Part shown: positions 1 to 8,736 of the stretch, in pieces
How positions within the stretch are numbered: the stretch's first letter is position 1
How the letters are laid out: each line of letters starts with the position of its first letter
NCBI RefSeq assembly: GCF_007785815.1
Contig: NZ_VNIM01000011.1
Span: 1-64,000 of the forward strand
Reading direction: 5' to 3'
Source of the DNA: Alterirhizorhabdus solaris
GTDB lineage: Bacteria; Pseudomonadota; Alphaproteobacteria; Sphingomonadales; Sphingomonadaceae
DNA length: 64,000 nucleotides
Made by a program: the position numbers and the translations under genes
Notes under the pieces: model-generated
What the model saw: only the letters and a program-made list of their open reading frames with translations
Told to the model about the DNA's origin: nothing
The model's database searches: none

Positions 1-1
1 C

Positions 2-1009
2 GCCGATATCGCCGCGCGGCACCGCGCCGGGCAGCGGATCGTCGTCGTCTCCTCGGGCGCGATCGCACTGGGCGCGCGCCGGCTGGGGCTGGCCAAAGGC
101 GGCCGCGCCACGCTGGAGGACGCGCAGGCCGCCGCCGCCGTCGGCCAGATCGCATTGAGCCACGTGTGGGCCGAACTGCTCCATGCCGAGGGGCTGACCG
201 CCGCGCAGATGCTCGTCACGCTCGACGATCTGGAAGACCGCCGCCGCTACCTCAACGCCGCCGCCACGCTCGACCGGCTGTTGAGCCTCGGCGTGGTGCC
301 GGTCATCAACGAGAACGACTCGGTCGCCACCGAGGAGATCCGCTTCGGCGACAACGACCGGCTGGCCGCGCGGATCGGGCAGGCGGCGCTGGCCAACGGC
401 GTGATCCTGCTCTCCGACATCGACGGGCTGTACACCGCCAACCCGGGGCGCGACCCCGATGCGCGCTTCGTGCCGGAGGTGACCCGGCTGGACGCGCGCA
501 TCCGGGCGATGGCGGACGGCGGCTCGGCCTCCGGCATGGGATCGGGCGGCATGATCTCGAAGCTGGAGGGCGCGCGCATCGCGATGGCGGCGGGCGCGCA
601 TCTGGCGATCGTCTCCGGCAAGCGCGACCATCCGCTCGCCGCGTTCGACGCCGACGGGCGCGGCACCGTGTTCGTCGCGCCGAAGGCCGCCTCCGCGCGC
701 AAGGCGTGGCTGGCGGGGCGGCTGACCTCCAAGGGCCGGATCCATGTCGACGCCGGTGCCGCGACGGCGCTGGCGCAAGGACGCAGCCTGCTCGCCGCCG
801 GCGCCATCACCGTGGAGGGGCGGTTCGTGCGCGGCGACGTGATCGACATCATCGGTCCGGGCGAGGCACTGCTCGCGCGCGGTCTGGCGGAATATGACGC
901 GGCCGATGCGGCGCGCATCACCGGCCGTCGGCGCGATGCGCTGGAGGAACTGCTCGGCTACGCCCCGCGCGCCGCGATGGTCCACCGCGATCATCTGGTG
1001 ATGCTGTGA
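2..1009 (+). CDS. proB: Glutamate 5-kinase, 3' part (5' end outside window)
   Basis: Phosphorylates L-glutamate to glutamyl 5-phosphate, the first step of proline synthesis in the cytoplasm. The frame is open from base 2, so the true start lies upstream of the window. The amino-acid kinase domain is recognisable from VVSSGAIALG near the left edge, NENDSVATEEIRFGDND for substrate binding and LLSDIDGLYTANP. After about residue 245 of the visible part, a C-terminal PUA domain follows, beginning near GRIHVDAGAA and containing VRGDVIDI. This is the long two-domain form typical of E. coli ProB. The next gene starts 7 bases after the stop, so the two are probably co-transcribed. Confidence 0.96.
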   Translation, partial: ADIAARHRAGQRIVVVSSGAIALGARRLGLAKGGRATLEDAQAAAAVGQIALSHVWAELLHAEGLTAAQMLVTLDDLEDRRRYLNAAATLDRLLSLGVVPVINENDSVATEEIRFGDNDRLAARIGQAALANGVILLSDIDGLYTANPGRDPDARFVPEVTRLDARIRAMADGGSASGMGSGGMISKLEGARIAMAAGAHLAIVSGKRDHPLAAFDADGRGTVFVAPKAASARKAWLAGRLTSKGRIHVDAGAATALAQGRSLLAAGAITVEGRFVRGDVIDIIGPGEALLARGLAEYDAADAARITGRRRDALEELLGYAPRAAMVHRDHLVML

Positions 1010-1016
1010 GCCGGCC

Positions 1017-1916
1017 ATGAAACTGGCGATCACCGGCGGCACCGGCTTCGTCGGCCGCCACCTGATCCGGCTGGCGACCGAAGCCGGCCACGAGGTCCGT
1101 GCGCTCGCCCGGCGCGGGCAGCCGGATCAGCCGGGCGTGACGTGGGTGGCCGGCGCGCTCAACCGACCCGACAGCCTCGCCGCGCTGGTGGCGGGCGTGG
1201 AGGCGGTGATCCACGTCGCAGGCGTCATCAACGCGCCCGATCGCGCGGGTTTCGCCGCCGGCAACATCGCCGGCACGCAGGCGATGCTGACCGCCACGAC
1301 GCAGGCGGGGGTCAGCCGCTTCGTCCACGTCTCCTCGCTCGCCGCACGCGAGCCGGCATTGTCCGACTATGGCTGGTCCAAGGCGGAATCGGAGGCGCCG
1401 GTCGCCGCCGCGTCGCTCGACTGGACGATCGTGCGCCCACCCGCCGTCTACGGCCCGGGCGACCGCGAGATGCTGGAACTGTTCCGCATGGCGAAGCGCG
1501 GCGTCATGCCGCTGCCGCCGGGGGGGCGGCTGTCGCTGATCCACGTCGAGGATCTGGCGCGGCTGCTACTGCTGCTCGCCACCGGCGACGGCGCACTGCG
1601 GGAGACGATCGAGCCGGACGACGGCGTGCCGGGCGGCTGGGACCACCGCGATCTGGCCCGCGCGATCGGCGCGGCGGTCGACCGGCGGGTGCTGCCGCTG
1701 CCGGTGCCGGCCGCGATGCTGCGGCTGGTGGCATGGGGGGACGGGCTGATCCGCCGCGACCGTGCCAAGCTCACGCCCGATCGCGTCCGCTATTTCTGCC
1801 ATCCGGACTGGGTGGCCGCCCGCCGCCCCGCCGCCGGTCTGTGGCGACCGGCGGTGGCGACGGCGGACGGCCTGCGCGCCACCGCCGCATGGTATCGCGC
1901 GGCGGGGCGGCTCTAG
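1017..1916 (+). CDS. NAD(P)-binding SDR-family epimerase/reductase, candidate ceramide reductase (CerR-like)
   Basis: A 299-residue extended or atypical short-chain dehydrogenase. The dinucleotide-binding motif GGTGFVG lies at residues 7-13 and a catalytic-type Tyr118-x3-Lys122 pair in YGWSK. The profile resembles the NDUFA9/complex-I 39-kDa subgroup of NAD-dependent epimerases. In Caulobacter a protein of this subgroup (CerR) reduces the 3-keto group of the ceramide precursor. Location 1.3 kb before acpR-spt, with a ceramide synthase candidate further on, makes that role attractive, but it is inferred from context and family. It follows proB by 7 bases and may be read from the same transcript. 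A general nucleotide-sugar or quinone-linked oxidoreductase is the alternative. Confidence 0.75.
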   Translation: MKLAITGGTGFVGRHLIRLATEAGHEVRALARRGQPDQPGVTWVAGALNRPDSLAALVAGVEAVIHVAGVINAPDRAGFAAGNIAGTQAMLTATTQAGVSRFVHVSSLAAREPALSDYGWSKAESEAPVAAASLDWTIVRPPAVYGPGDREMLELFRMAKRGVMPLPPGGRLSLIHVEDLARLLLLLATGDGALRETIEPDDGVPGGWDHRDLARAIGAAVDRRVLPLPVPAAMLRLVAWGDGLIRRDRAKLTPDRVRYFCHPDWVAARRPAAGLWRPAVATADGLRATAAWYRAAGRL

Positions 1917-1938
1917 CGCCACCCCTCGCACGGCCGGC

Positions 1939-2364
1939 TCAGGCCAGCGTCAGGCCAACGTCCACATTGCCGCGCGTGGCGTTGGAGTAGGGGCATACCT
2001 CGTGCGCGGCCTTCAGCAGCCGCTCGCCGGCCTCGCGCTCCACGCCGGGCAGCGTCACCACCAGATCGGCGGTGATGCCGAAGCCGCCCTCCGATCGCGG
2101 GCCGAAGCCGATCTCGGCCTTCACCGTCGCATCGGCGGGCACCGTCACGCCTTCCTTGCCCGACACCGCCTTCAGCGCGCCGAGGAAGCAGGCCGAGTAG
2201 CCGGCGGCGAACAGCTTTTCCGGGTTGGCGCCATCACCGCCGGGGCCGCCCATCTCCTTGGGCACGACCAGCTTCACGTCGACCGAACCGTCGTCGGAAC
2301 GGGCGGCGCCGTCACGCCCGCCGGTGGCGGTGGCACTGGTCTTGTAGATGACGTTGATCGACAT
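1939..2364 (-). CDS. ohr: Organic hydroperoxide resistance protein, OsmC/Ohr family
   Basis: A 141-residue thiol peroxidase that reduces organic and lipid hydroperoxides in the cytoplasm using dihydrolipoyl thiols. Both redox cysteines are present: Cys59 in FAAGYSACFLGAL and the resolving Cys in VCPYSNATRGNV. Arg17 and Glu49, which shape the Ohr active site, are also in place. The Ohr subgroup is indicated by PYSNATRGN rather than the OsmC pattern. The reading frame stays open upstream, but the start was placed at the ATG at 2364 because it gives the usual Ohr length and N-terminus. No OhrR-type MarR regulator is adjacent. Confidence 0.95.
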   Translation of the reverse strand: MSINVIYKTSATATGGRDGAARSDDGSVDVKLVVPKEMGGPGGDGANPEKLFAAGYSACFLGALKAVSGKEGVTVPADATVKAEIGFGPRSEGGFGITADLVVTLPGVEREAGERLLKAAHEVCPYSNATRGNVDVGLTLA

Positions 2365-2438
2365 GCGGATGCTCCTGTGGGTGACTGGAGCGCCGTATCT
2401 GGGCACGACCACCCGCATCCGCAAACGCAACGTCTCGA

Positions 2439-3041
2439 TCAGAGTGAGCGGTGGTCGGCGTGAACGGCGGCCCGGCCCGTCGCGCCCGGTGCGCCCGGCA
2501 TGTCCCGGTGCAGCAGATACTGGCCCACGAAGGCGAGAAAGCTGGCCGTCAGCCCGACGAGGAACACGCGATAGGCGTAGCCGAGCAGCCGGTACTTCTT
2601 GTGCTCCAGCACCTGCCCGTTCTGGTAGATGTCGCGCGCCATCGTGGCGAAGATCGTGTCGTCGCTCTGCATCTGCTCGCACAGCCGGTCGATATATTCC
2701 TCCTCGCCGAGCTGGGTGAACGAGCCGAAGAACAGCAGGTTGGGGCGCGGGCTGCGGATGGTGTGGACATGCGGCAGGATCGCCAGCACCGCCAGCACCG
2801 CCGAGAAGAAGGCGAAGCCGCCGAGAATCAACAGCGGCAACGGCGCCCCCGTGCCGCCCCGCGCCTGGCCGATGGTGATGGTGAAGATCACGAAGGTGGC
2901 GCCCATCAGGATGCTGGCCTTCTGGTCCGCCATCTGGCTCAGCGTCACGTGCGCGCGGTGCACCGCCACCAGCATGTCGATCGAATTGGCGGTATAGGGC
3001 TTGGGGATGTGGCGATCGGGATCGTTATGCGCGTCCGGCAA
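2439..3041 (-). CDS. Pycsar-effector-like membrane protein (DUF5706 type), orphan
   Basis: A 200-residue protein with about three hydrophobic segments (near residues 43-59, 67-90 and 156-176) and a DQKASI motif at the head of the first one. This layout is that of the family known as the Pycsar system effector domain (formerly DUF5706), which in phage defence is gated by cyclic CMP or UMP. No pyrimidine nucleotide cyclase is encoded nearby, and the gene is divergent from acpR with 144 bases between starts. In this setting it is more likely a resident membrane protein than a defence effector. Function is not known; the family assignment is by pattern only. Confidence 0.6.
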   Translation of the reverse strand: MPDAHNDPDRHIPKPYTANSIDMLVAVHRAHVTLSQMADQKASILMGATFVIFTITIGQARGGTGAPLPLLILGGFAFFSAVLAVLAILPHVHTIRSPRPNLLFFGSFTQLGEEEYIDRLCEQMQSDDTIFATMARDIYQNGQVLEHKKYRLLGYAYRVFLVGLTASFLAFVGQYLLHRDMPGAPGATGRAAVHADHRSL

Positions 3042-3185
3042 GTGTTCCTCCCCTTTGTGGGCGAGACAGTGCCACGGTCGCGGCTCGCTTGCCAGCCGGT
3101 GACGAATCGGGCCACGACGGGCCGCCTGCCCCGATGCCGCCGCAATCGCTTGGCAAGCGCGCGGGCGACCGACTAAGGATTCCCG

Positions 3186-3428
3186 ATGAGCGACCGTGAC
3201 CAGACCTTCGCCAAGGTGACGCAGGCGATCGAGCCCTTCAACAAGAAGCAGGCCGCCCTCACCGATGACACCAGCTTCGCCCGCGATCTGGAATGGGACA
3301 GCCTGACCGTCATGGATTTCGTGGCGGCGATCGAGGACGAGTTCGACATCATCATCACGATGAACATGCAGGCCGAGATCGAGACGGTCGGCCAGCTCGT
3401 CGACGCGGTCGAGAAGCTGAAGGCATGA
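3186..3428 (+). CDS. acpR: Acyl carrier protein for sphingolipid synthesis
   Basis: An 80-residue acidic acyl carrier protein. The phosphopantetheine attachment serine is Ser39 in WDSLTVMDF, and the surrounding helices match a stand-alone ACP. It differs from housekeeping AcpP (DSLDTVE) and matches the specialised ACP (AcpR) that feeds the acyl group to serine palmitoyltransferase in Caulobacter and sphingomonads. Its stop overlaps the spt start in an ATGA junction, so the two are translationally coupled, which supports a dedicated partnership. The acyl-ACP synthetase that would load it (AasR type) is not in this window. Confidence 0.92.
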   Translation: MSDRDQTFAKVTQAIEPFNKKQAALTDDTSFARDLEWDSLTVMDFVAAIEDEFDIIITMNMQAEIETVGQLVDAVEKLKA

Positions 3429-4687
3429 GCGACGCCGCCACCACCCCCGATGCCGTCCGCCTCGGCGACGAGGGCACGCCGCCCGCGGGCGACCTGCTTT
3501 CCAAGTTCGACGCGCTGATCGCCGAACGGCAGGCGCTGCTCGATACCGGCGTGCGCGATCCGTATGCGATCGTGATGGAGGAGGTGCTGTCGCCCACCGC
3601 GGCGATCATCTCCGGCCGCGAGACGATCCTTCTCGGCACCTACAACTACATGGGCATGACGTTCGACCCGGACGTGGTGGCGGCGGGCAAGCAGGCGCTG
3701 GACGAGTTCGGCGCGGGCACTACCGGCAGCCGCGTGCTGAACGGCACCTATCAGGGCCACCGCGAGTGCGAGGATGCCCTCAAGGAATTCTACGGCACGT
3801 CGTCGGCGATCGTCTTCTCGACCGGCTATCAGGCCAATCTGGGCGTGATCTCCACGCTCGCCGGCAAGGGGGACTACATCATCCTCGATGCCGACAGCCA
3901 CGCCTCGATCTACGACGGCTGCTGGCTGGGCAATGCGGAGGTCGTCCGCTTCCGCCACAATTCGGTCGAGGATCTCGACAAGCGGCTCGGTCGCCTGCCC
4001 AGGGAAGCCGGCAAGCTGGTGATCCTCGAGGGCGTCTATTCGATGCTCGGCGACATCGCCCCGCTCAAGGAGATGGTGGCCGTCGCCAAGAAGCACGGCT
4101 GCATGATCCTGTGCGACGAAGCCCACGGCATGGGCTTCTTCGGCGAGCATGGCCGCGGCGTGTTCGAGGAAGCGGGCGTTTCCGACGACATCGACTTCGT
4201 CGTCGGCACCTTCTCCAAGTCGGTCGGCACGGTCGGCGGCTTCTGCGTGTCGAACCATCCCAAGTTCGAGGTGTTGCGCCTCGTCTGCCGGCCCTACGTG
4301 TTCACCGCGTCGCTGCCGCCCTCGGTCGTCGCCACCGCCGCCGCCTCGATCCGCAAGCTGATGCACGCGGGCGAGAAGCGCGCGCACCTGTGGAAGAACA
4401 GCCGGCGGCTGCATCAGGGCCTGCGCGATCTGGGCTATACGCTGGGCACGCCGACCGCGCAGTCGGCGATCATCGCGGTGATCTTTCCCGATCAGGAAAC
4501 CGCCGTGGGCGTGTGGCAGGCGCTGCTGGAACTGGGCCTGTACGTCAACATGGCCCGGCCACCCGCCACGCCGGCGGGCATGTTCCTGCTGCGCTGCTCG
4601 CTGTGCGCGGCGCATACCGACGAGCAGGTCGGGCAGATCCTCGAGATGTTCGCCACGGCGGGCCGCGCGGTGGGCTGCATCGCCTGA
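3425..4687 (+). CDS. spt: Serine palmitoyltransferase
   Basis: A PLP enzyme of the alpha-oxoamine synthase family, 420 residues, the same length as the soluble homodimeric enzyme of Sphingomonas paucimobilis. It condenses L-serine with an acyl thioester to give a 3-keto long-chain base, the committed step of sphingolipid synthesis. The PLP Schiff-base lysine falls at Lys265 in TFSKSVGTVGG and the cofactor-stacking histidine at His159 in DADSHASI, both at the positions known from the Sphingomonas enzyme. The ATG at 3425 overlaps the acpR stop by four bases; an upstream in-frame extension would run through acpR and is rejected. Confidence 0.97.
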   Translation: MSDAATTPDAVRLGDEGTPPAGDLLSKFDALIAERQALLDTGVRDPYAIVMEEVLSPTAAIISGRETILLGTYNYMGMTFDPDVVAAGKQALDEFGAGTTGSRVLNGTYQGHRECEDALKEFYGTSSAIVFSTGYQANLGVISTLAGKGDYIILDADSHASIYDGCWLGNAEVVRFRHNSVEDLDKRLGRLPREAGKLVILEGVYSMLGDIAPLKEMVAVAKKHGCMILCDEAHGMGFFGEHGRGVFEEAGVSDDIDFVVGTFSKSVGTVGGFCVSNHPKFEVLRLVCRPYVFTASLPPSVVATAAASIRKLMHAGEKRAHLWKNSRRLHQGLRDLGYTLGTPTAQSAIIAVIFPDQETAVGVWQALLELGLYVNMARPPATPAGMFLLRCSLCAAHTDEQVGQILEMFATAGRAVGCIA

Positions 4688-4792
4688 ACGGCCCGATCCT
4701 GCTATCCCGGACCCGCTTCGGGGCGGCGGGAGCGGGACCTTAGACCATCCCGGGCTTTGCCGCCGACATATGGTGGGCTAGGCTGCGCCACG

Positions 4793-6787
4793 ATGTCGCA
4801 GGATTCCGCCGATACCCTGAGCGATGGTGCTTCCCCCGGCGCGTGGCAGCGCCGTCTTGCCAGCATCGCCGCGCTGATCGCGGCGGTGCTGCTGATCGCG
4901 CTCGTCGTCCTCGTCGCCATCTCCAACATGGAGCGGGACAAGGCGCTGCTGCGCGAGCGCCACAGCTACGACGTGATGCTCGTCCCCCGCCAGCTCGATA
5001 CCTCGATCGCCCGCGCGGAGGCGGCACTCGGTCGGTTCGTCATCAGCGGCGAGAAGCAGACCGGGGCGCTCTACTTCGACGAGTGGAAGAAGGCCGGCCG
5101 CCAGCTCGACCGGCTGGCGGACCTCACCCGGGACAACCCGGCGCAGGCACCGCTGGTGCGCGATCTCCGCCACCTCTACCGCGAGCGCGGCGTCGAACTG
5201 GCGCGGCCCGCCACGCGCACCTTCTCGCGCCAGGGGTGGACGGCGCTGTCGATGTACTACGAGGCGGGCAAGGCCGGGAGCATCGCCCGGATCGATACGC
5301 TGATGGCGCGGATCGCGGCGAACGAGCGCGACCTGCTCGATGCGCGGGCGGACCGCGCGGCGCTGTCGGTCGATCGTGCCAACTATCTCACCGCGCTGCT
5401 CTCAGGCATCGGCCTGCTGCTGGTGCTGTGCGCGGCGGCGCTCGGCTGGACGACGGTACAGGCGCTCGCCCAGCGCGCCCGCGCGCGGCTCGACGCGCGG
5501 ACCGAGTCGGCGCGTGCCCGCGCACTGGAACAGGCCGTCGCCGCCCGCACGCAGGAACTGCGCGAGGCCAACGACCGGCTGCGCGGCGAGGCGGAAACGC
5601 GCGAGGCGGCCGAGGCGCAGCTGCGGCAGGTGCAGAAGATGGAGGCGGTCGGCCAGCTCACCGGCGGCATCGCGCACGATTTCAACAATATGCTGGCCGT
5701 GGTGATCGGCGGCCTCGATCTGGCGCGACGGCGGCTGGAGCATGAGGCGGGCGAGGTGGGCCGCCACCTCGACAATGCGATGGAGGGCGCCATCCGCGCC
5801 GCCGCCCTCACTCGCCGCCTGCTCGCCTTCGCGCGCGCCGAGCCGCTGCTGCCCGAGGGGGTGGAGCCGGGCGCGCTGATCGCCGGCATGTCCGATCTGA
5901 TCGACCGCACGCTGGGCGAGCGGATCGCGGTGAAGACCAGCGCCGCCCCCGGTGGCTGGCACGTGTGGTGCGATCCCCACCAGCTCGAAAACGCCATCCT
6001 CAACCTCGCGGTCAACGCGCGCGATGCGATGCACGAAGAGGGCCGGCTGACGATCGCCACCACCAACGTGACGCTGGGAGACGGCGACATCGGCGAGGCG
6101 CGGGCCGGCGACTACGTCCGCGTCGCCGTGGTCGACAGCGGCACGGGCATGACGCCCGAGGTGCTGGCGCGCGTGTTCGAGCCGTTCTTCACCACCAAGC
6201 CGCCAGGAAAGGGCACCGGCCTGGGCCTCAGCCAGATCTTCGGCTTCGCCCGCCAGTCCGAGGGTGAGGTGGCGATCGATTCCACGCCGGGCGCGGGCAC
6301 CACCGTATCGCTCTACCTGCCGCGCTTCGTACCGCAGGCGCGCGCGCAGACGTCCGGGGTCGTCACCCCCATCGTGCCGCTCGCGCGCGCGGCGGCGGGG
6401 GCCGTGATCCTGGTGGTGGAGGACGATCCGCGCGTGCGGCAGGCCACGGTGGGCGGCCTGCGCGAGCTGGGTTACGTCCCCCTGCCCTGCGCCAGCGGCG
6501 CCGAGGCGATCGCCCTGCTCGACACGCGCGACGAAATCGCGCTGATCGTCACCGACGTGGTGATGCCGGGCATGACCGGGCCGGAACTGATCGCCGCCGT
6601 CGCGGACCGCCACGGCGCGCTGCCGGTGCTGTACGTGACCGGCTATGTCGGCGAAGCGGCGGACGCCACCGGCTTTGCCGGCTACGAGGTGTTGCGCAAG
6701 CCGTTCACCGTCGCCGCGCTCGACCGCGCCGTGGCGGGTGCACTGTCCGGCCGGCACCCGCCCCGGTCGCGCGCGGCCAACGAATAG
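4793..6787 (+). CDS. Hybrid sensor histidine kinase with CHASE3-like sensor and receiver domain
   Basis: A 664-residue membrane sensor. A first transmembrane helix (about residues 22-44) precedes an extracytoplasmic region resembling CHASE3 (LTRDNPAQAPLVRDL). A second helix follows at about 200-225, then a coiled coil, a HisKA-type domain with phospho-acceptor His295 in GGIAHDFNNML, and an ATPase domain (NLAVNARDA, GTGLGLSQIFGF). The C-terminal receiver has the acidic pair EDD and phospho-acceptor Asp588 in VTDVVMPG. No response regulator lies beside it, so it is an orphan hybrid kinase and its signal is unknown. The ATG at 4793 was preferred to an upstream one at 4757. It is convergent with the next gene, 15 bases apart. 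Confidence 0.9.
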   Translation: MSQDSADTLSDGASPGAWQRRLASIAALIAAVLLIALVVLVAISNMERDKALLRERHSYDVMLVPRQLDTSIARAEAALGRFVISGEKQTGALYFDEWKKAGRQLDRLADLTRDNPAQAPLVRDLRHLYRERGVELARPATRTFSRQGWTALSMYYEAGKAGSIARIDTLMARIAANERDLLDARADRAALSVDRANYLTALLSGIGLLLVLCAAALGWTTVQALAQRARARLDARTESARARALEQAVAARTQELREANDRLRGEAETREAAEAQLRQVQKMEAVGQLTGGIAHDFNNMLAVVIGGLDLARRRLEHEAGEVGRHLDNAMEGAIRAAALTRRLLAFARAEPLLPEGVEPGALIAGMSDLIDRTLGERIAVKTSAAPGGWHVWCDPHQLENAILNLAVNARDAMHEEGRLTIATTNVTLGDGDIGEARAGDYVRVAVVDSGTGMTPEVLARVFEPFFTTKPPGKGTGLGLSQIFGFARQSEGEVAIDSTPGAGTTVSLYLPRFVPQARAQTSGVVTPIVPLARAAAGAVILVVEDDPRVRQATVGGLRELGYVPLPCASGAEAIALLDTRDEIALIVTDVVMPGMTGPELIAAVADRHGALPVLYVTGYVGEAADATGFAGYEVLRKPFTVAALDRAVAGALSGRHPPRSRAANE

Positions 6788-6802
6788 GCCGTCGCCCGCC
6801 GC

Positions 6803-7732
6803 CTAGCGGATCGCGCCGCCGCCGATCAGCCGGGGCAGCAGGCTCAGCGCGCCGAGCAGCGGGAACCGGCGCTGCCACGGGCGGATGGCGATGGCGGTGC
6901 CGGCGTGGCGGTTGATCTTCCATGCGAGATAATCGATCCCGCCGGCAAAGGTCGCGCTGGCCTTGGCGAGCCGCAGCAAAGTGAGCGCCTTGCCCTCCCG
7001 CCGCCGCCGCGCCCACAGCCGCTCGCCCGCCGCGCGGATCGCGGGCGTGGCCGGTTCGGCGAAATCCACCTGTGCGTCATGGCCGATACGCGCGGAGAGG
7101 CCGGCCGCCGCCAGCGCGGGCGCGGTGAAGGCGGCATAGCGCGCCGGGTCCGCCTCCACCACCGAGGCGGCGCGTTGCGTGCGCTCCGCACGTAGTTCCG
7201 CCGAGTAGGTGAGCGCGAAGGCGGCGCGCCACAGATCGAGGCGGTCGAGCCGGTCGGGCAGCAGCGGCCGCGCGGCGGCGAGCAGCGCGGGGGCGGCGCC
7301 GGCCACCGCGTCGATCGCGCGGCGGCGGGCGACCGCGTTGGCGCTCCACGCCAGCCGCGCCGGCTGGGCGAACCGCGCCCACACCGACACGCCACGCGTC
7401 GCGCTGCCGGCCAGCCGGGCGAAGTCCGCCTCGCTCAGCACGGCATATTTGGCGGTCAGCCCGTCATGCGCGAAGGGAAACACGTTGGGCGGTATCAGCC
7501 GGTTGGCGGTGGCGAGCCAGCGCTGGCGATAGGCGCTGCGATAATCCGCCACGATCAGGTAGAAATCGAGCATCAGCCCGTCGAGCCGGCTTTCGCGCAG
7601 GCACGATCCGTAGAACAGCACCGCGCGTGCCGCCGCGCCATGCTGCGCGGCGATCGCGGCGGCCAATGCCGCGACGCGCGGATCGACGGGCTCGCCGAGT
7701 TCCTCGGCCACCAGACCGGCTAGCACATCCAT
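6803..7732 (-). CDS. Tam41-like nucleotidyltransferase, possible CDP-diacylglycerol synthase
   Basis: A 309-residue protein without signal peptide. The N-terminal third has a nucleotidyltransferase-like core: FYGSCLRES (residues 40-48), Asp51, then MLDFYLIV with Asp56. Further on come DGLTAKYAVLSEADF and WARFAQPARL. This spacing (YGS, LDF, a KY-V-S strand, a W-x-R-x-QP segment) matches mitochondrial Tam41/Mmp37, which makes CDP-diacylglycerol from phosphatidic acid and CTP. It starts 25 bases after the stop of a lipid kinase that would supply phosphatidic acid, which fits. The match was made by eye and is not a search result. A nucleotidyltransferase of other specificity is the main alternative. 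Confidence 0.55.
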   Translation of the reverse strand: MDVLAGLVAEELGEPVDPRVAALAAAIAAQHGAAARAVLFYGSCLRESRLDGLMLDFYLIVADYRSAYRQRWLATANRLIPPNVFPFAHDGLTAKYAVLSEADFARLAGSATRGVSVWARFAQPARLAWSANAVARRRAIDAVAGAAPALLAAARPLLPDRLDRLDLWRAAFALTYSAELRAERTQRAASVVEADPARYAAFTAPALAAAGLSARIGHDAQVDFAEPATPAIRAAGERLWARRRREGKALTLLRLAKASATFAGGIDYLAWKINRHAGTAIAIRPWQRRFPLLGALSLLPRLIGGGAIR

Positions 7733-7757
7733 CGAACTGTCCCCGGCCGGTCCCGCC

Positions 7758-8732
7758 TCAGGCGGCGAGGCGGAGGAAGGGCATGGGGGTGGTGTGGGTC
7801 AGCACGATGGCACCGCCGGCCCGCGCCTCGAACACCTCGCCGTCGAGGATCACGCTGGAGCGGTCCCCCTCGATGCGGATCTCGTCGCCGCGCTCCACGT
7901 GCACGCCCGCCATCGCGCGGTGGCCCAGCTTGCCCGAGACGCCGGCGGCGATCGCGCGGACGAGGCTGACGGGGCTGTGGTTGACCATCATCAGCTTCAG
8001 CCCGCCCGGCCGCACGTCGCCTGAAAAGGTCTGCGTGTTGAGCAGCATCTTCTGCAGCGTGGTGACGATCAGCAGCGCGAAGCTCCCCTGGATCACGCCC
8101 TGCCGGATCAGCGACACGGTGAGCGGACGCGGGCGCGGCGGCAGGAAGGCGGCGCGGATGCCCACCATCAGCGACAGCACCACGGCCAAAAAGGTGAGCG
8201 CGTGGCTCAGGCCGTTGGGCAGGCCCAGCGGATACACCTTGTTGCGGCAGAACAGGATCGAATCGGCCAGCCCCGCGCCGCCCAGGAACATGCCCAGCAC
8301 CGGCCGCGTGTCGCTGTCGCCGTTGGTCAGCGAGATCAGCTCGCGCGAGACGACATGCTCCTCCACGCCACCGCGGGCGATCTCCAGCACCCGCTCCAGC
8401 GCGGCGATCGGATCGCCGGTGGCGCCCAGATCGAGCGCGATCAGGTTGGTCTTGCCGTTGGGCAGCACCGCCAGCGGCGGCGGCGCGCCTTCGAAATGGC
8501 CGCCATGATACAGTTCGGTCAGCGTGGTCTGCACCGTCCCGTCGCCGCCGTTCACCACCAGCACGCGCGGCTTCACCCGCGCGATGGTGCGCAGTGCCTC
8601 GCCGATCTGGGCGACATCCTCCACCTCGTAGTGGAAGATCTCGCTGTGTTGCGCGCAGAAGCTGCGGACGCGCGGCAGCATGGCGCGGTTGCCGGTGGAA
8701 CGTGGATTCGAGAGGAGGGCGATCAGTGCCAT
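7758..8732 (-). CDS. Diacylglycerol/lipid kinase family protein
   Basis: A 324-residue member of the DAGK/LCB5/YegS catalytic family, which phosphorylates lipid hydroxyls such as diacylglycerol or sphingoid bases at the membrane. The signature is the nucleotide-binding NGGDGTVQ (residues 61-68) with a preceding SNPRSTGN phosphate loop. The C-terminal beta-sandwich half ends DGEVFEA. The substrate is not certain: diacylglycerol is likely, and a long-chain base is possible in a sphingolipid producer. It lies between a DUF2141 gene (4-base gap) and the Tam41-like gene (25-base gap), all in one direction, so a three-gene operon is likely. Confidence 0.88.
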   Translation of the reverse strand: MALIALLSNPRSTGNRAMLPRVRSFCAQHSEIFHYEVEDVAQIGEALRTIARVKPRVLVVNGGDGTVQTTLTELYHGGHFEGAPPPLAVLPNGKTNLIALDLGATGDPIAALERVLEIARGGVEEHVVSRELISLTNGDSDTRPVLGMFLGGAGLADSILFCRNKVYPLGLPNGLSHALTFLAVVLSLMVGIRAAFLPPRPRPLTVSLIRQGVIQGSFALLIVTTLQKMLLNTQTFSGDVRPGGLKLMMVNHSPVSLVRAIAAGVSGKLGHRAMAGVHVERGDEIRIEGDRSSVILDGEVFEARAGGAIVLTHTTPMPFLRLAA

Positions 8733-8736
8733 CGGA

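Noticed and set aside
155-1009. proB starting at the ATG at 155
   Set aside because: The frame is open to the left edge and encodes the conserved VVSSGAIALG motif, so the gene is truncated by the window.
2439-3041. A Pycsar anti-phage system
   Set aside because: Only an effector-like protein is present; no pyrimidine cyclase or other defence gene is nearby.
3173-4615. A 480-residue open frame antisense to acpR and spt
   Set aside because: Both plus-strand genes have intact catalytic residues and coupling, and the antisense product has a shadow-type composition.
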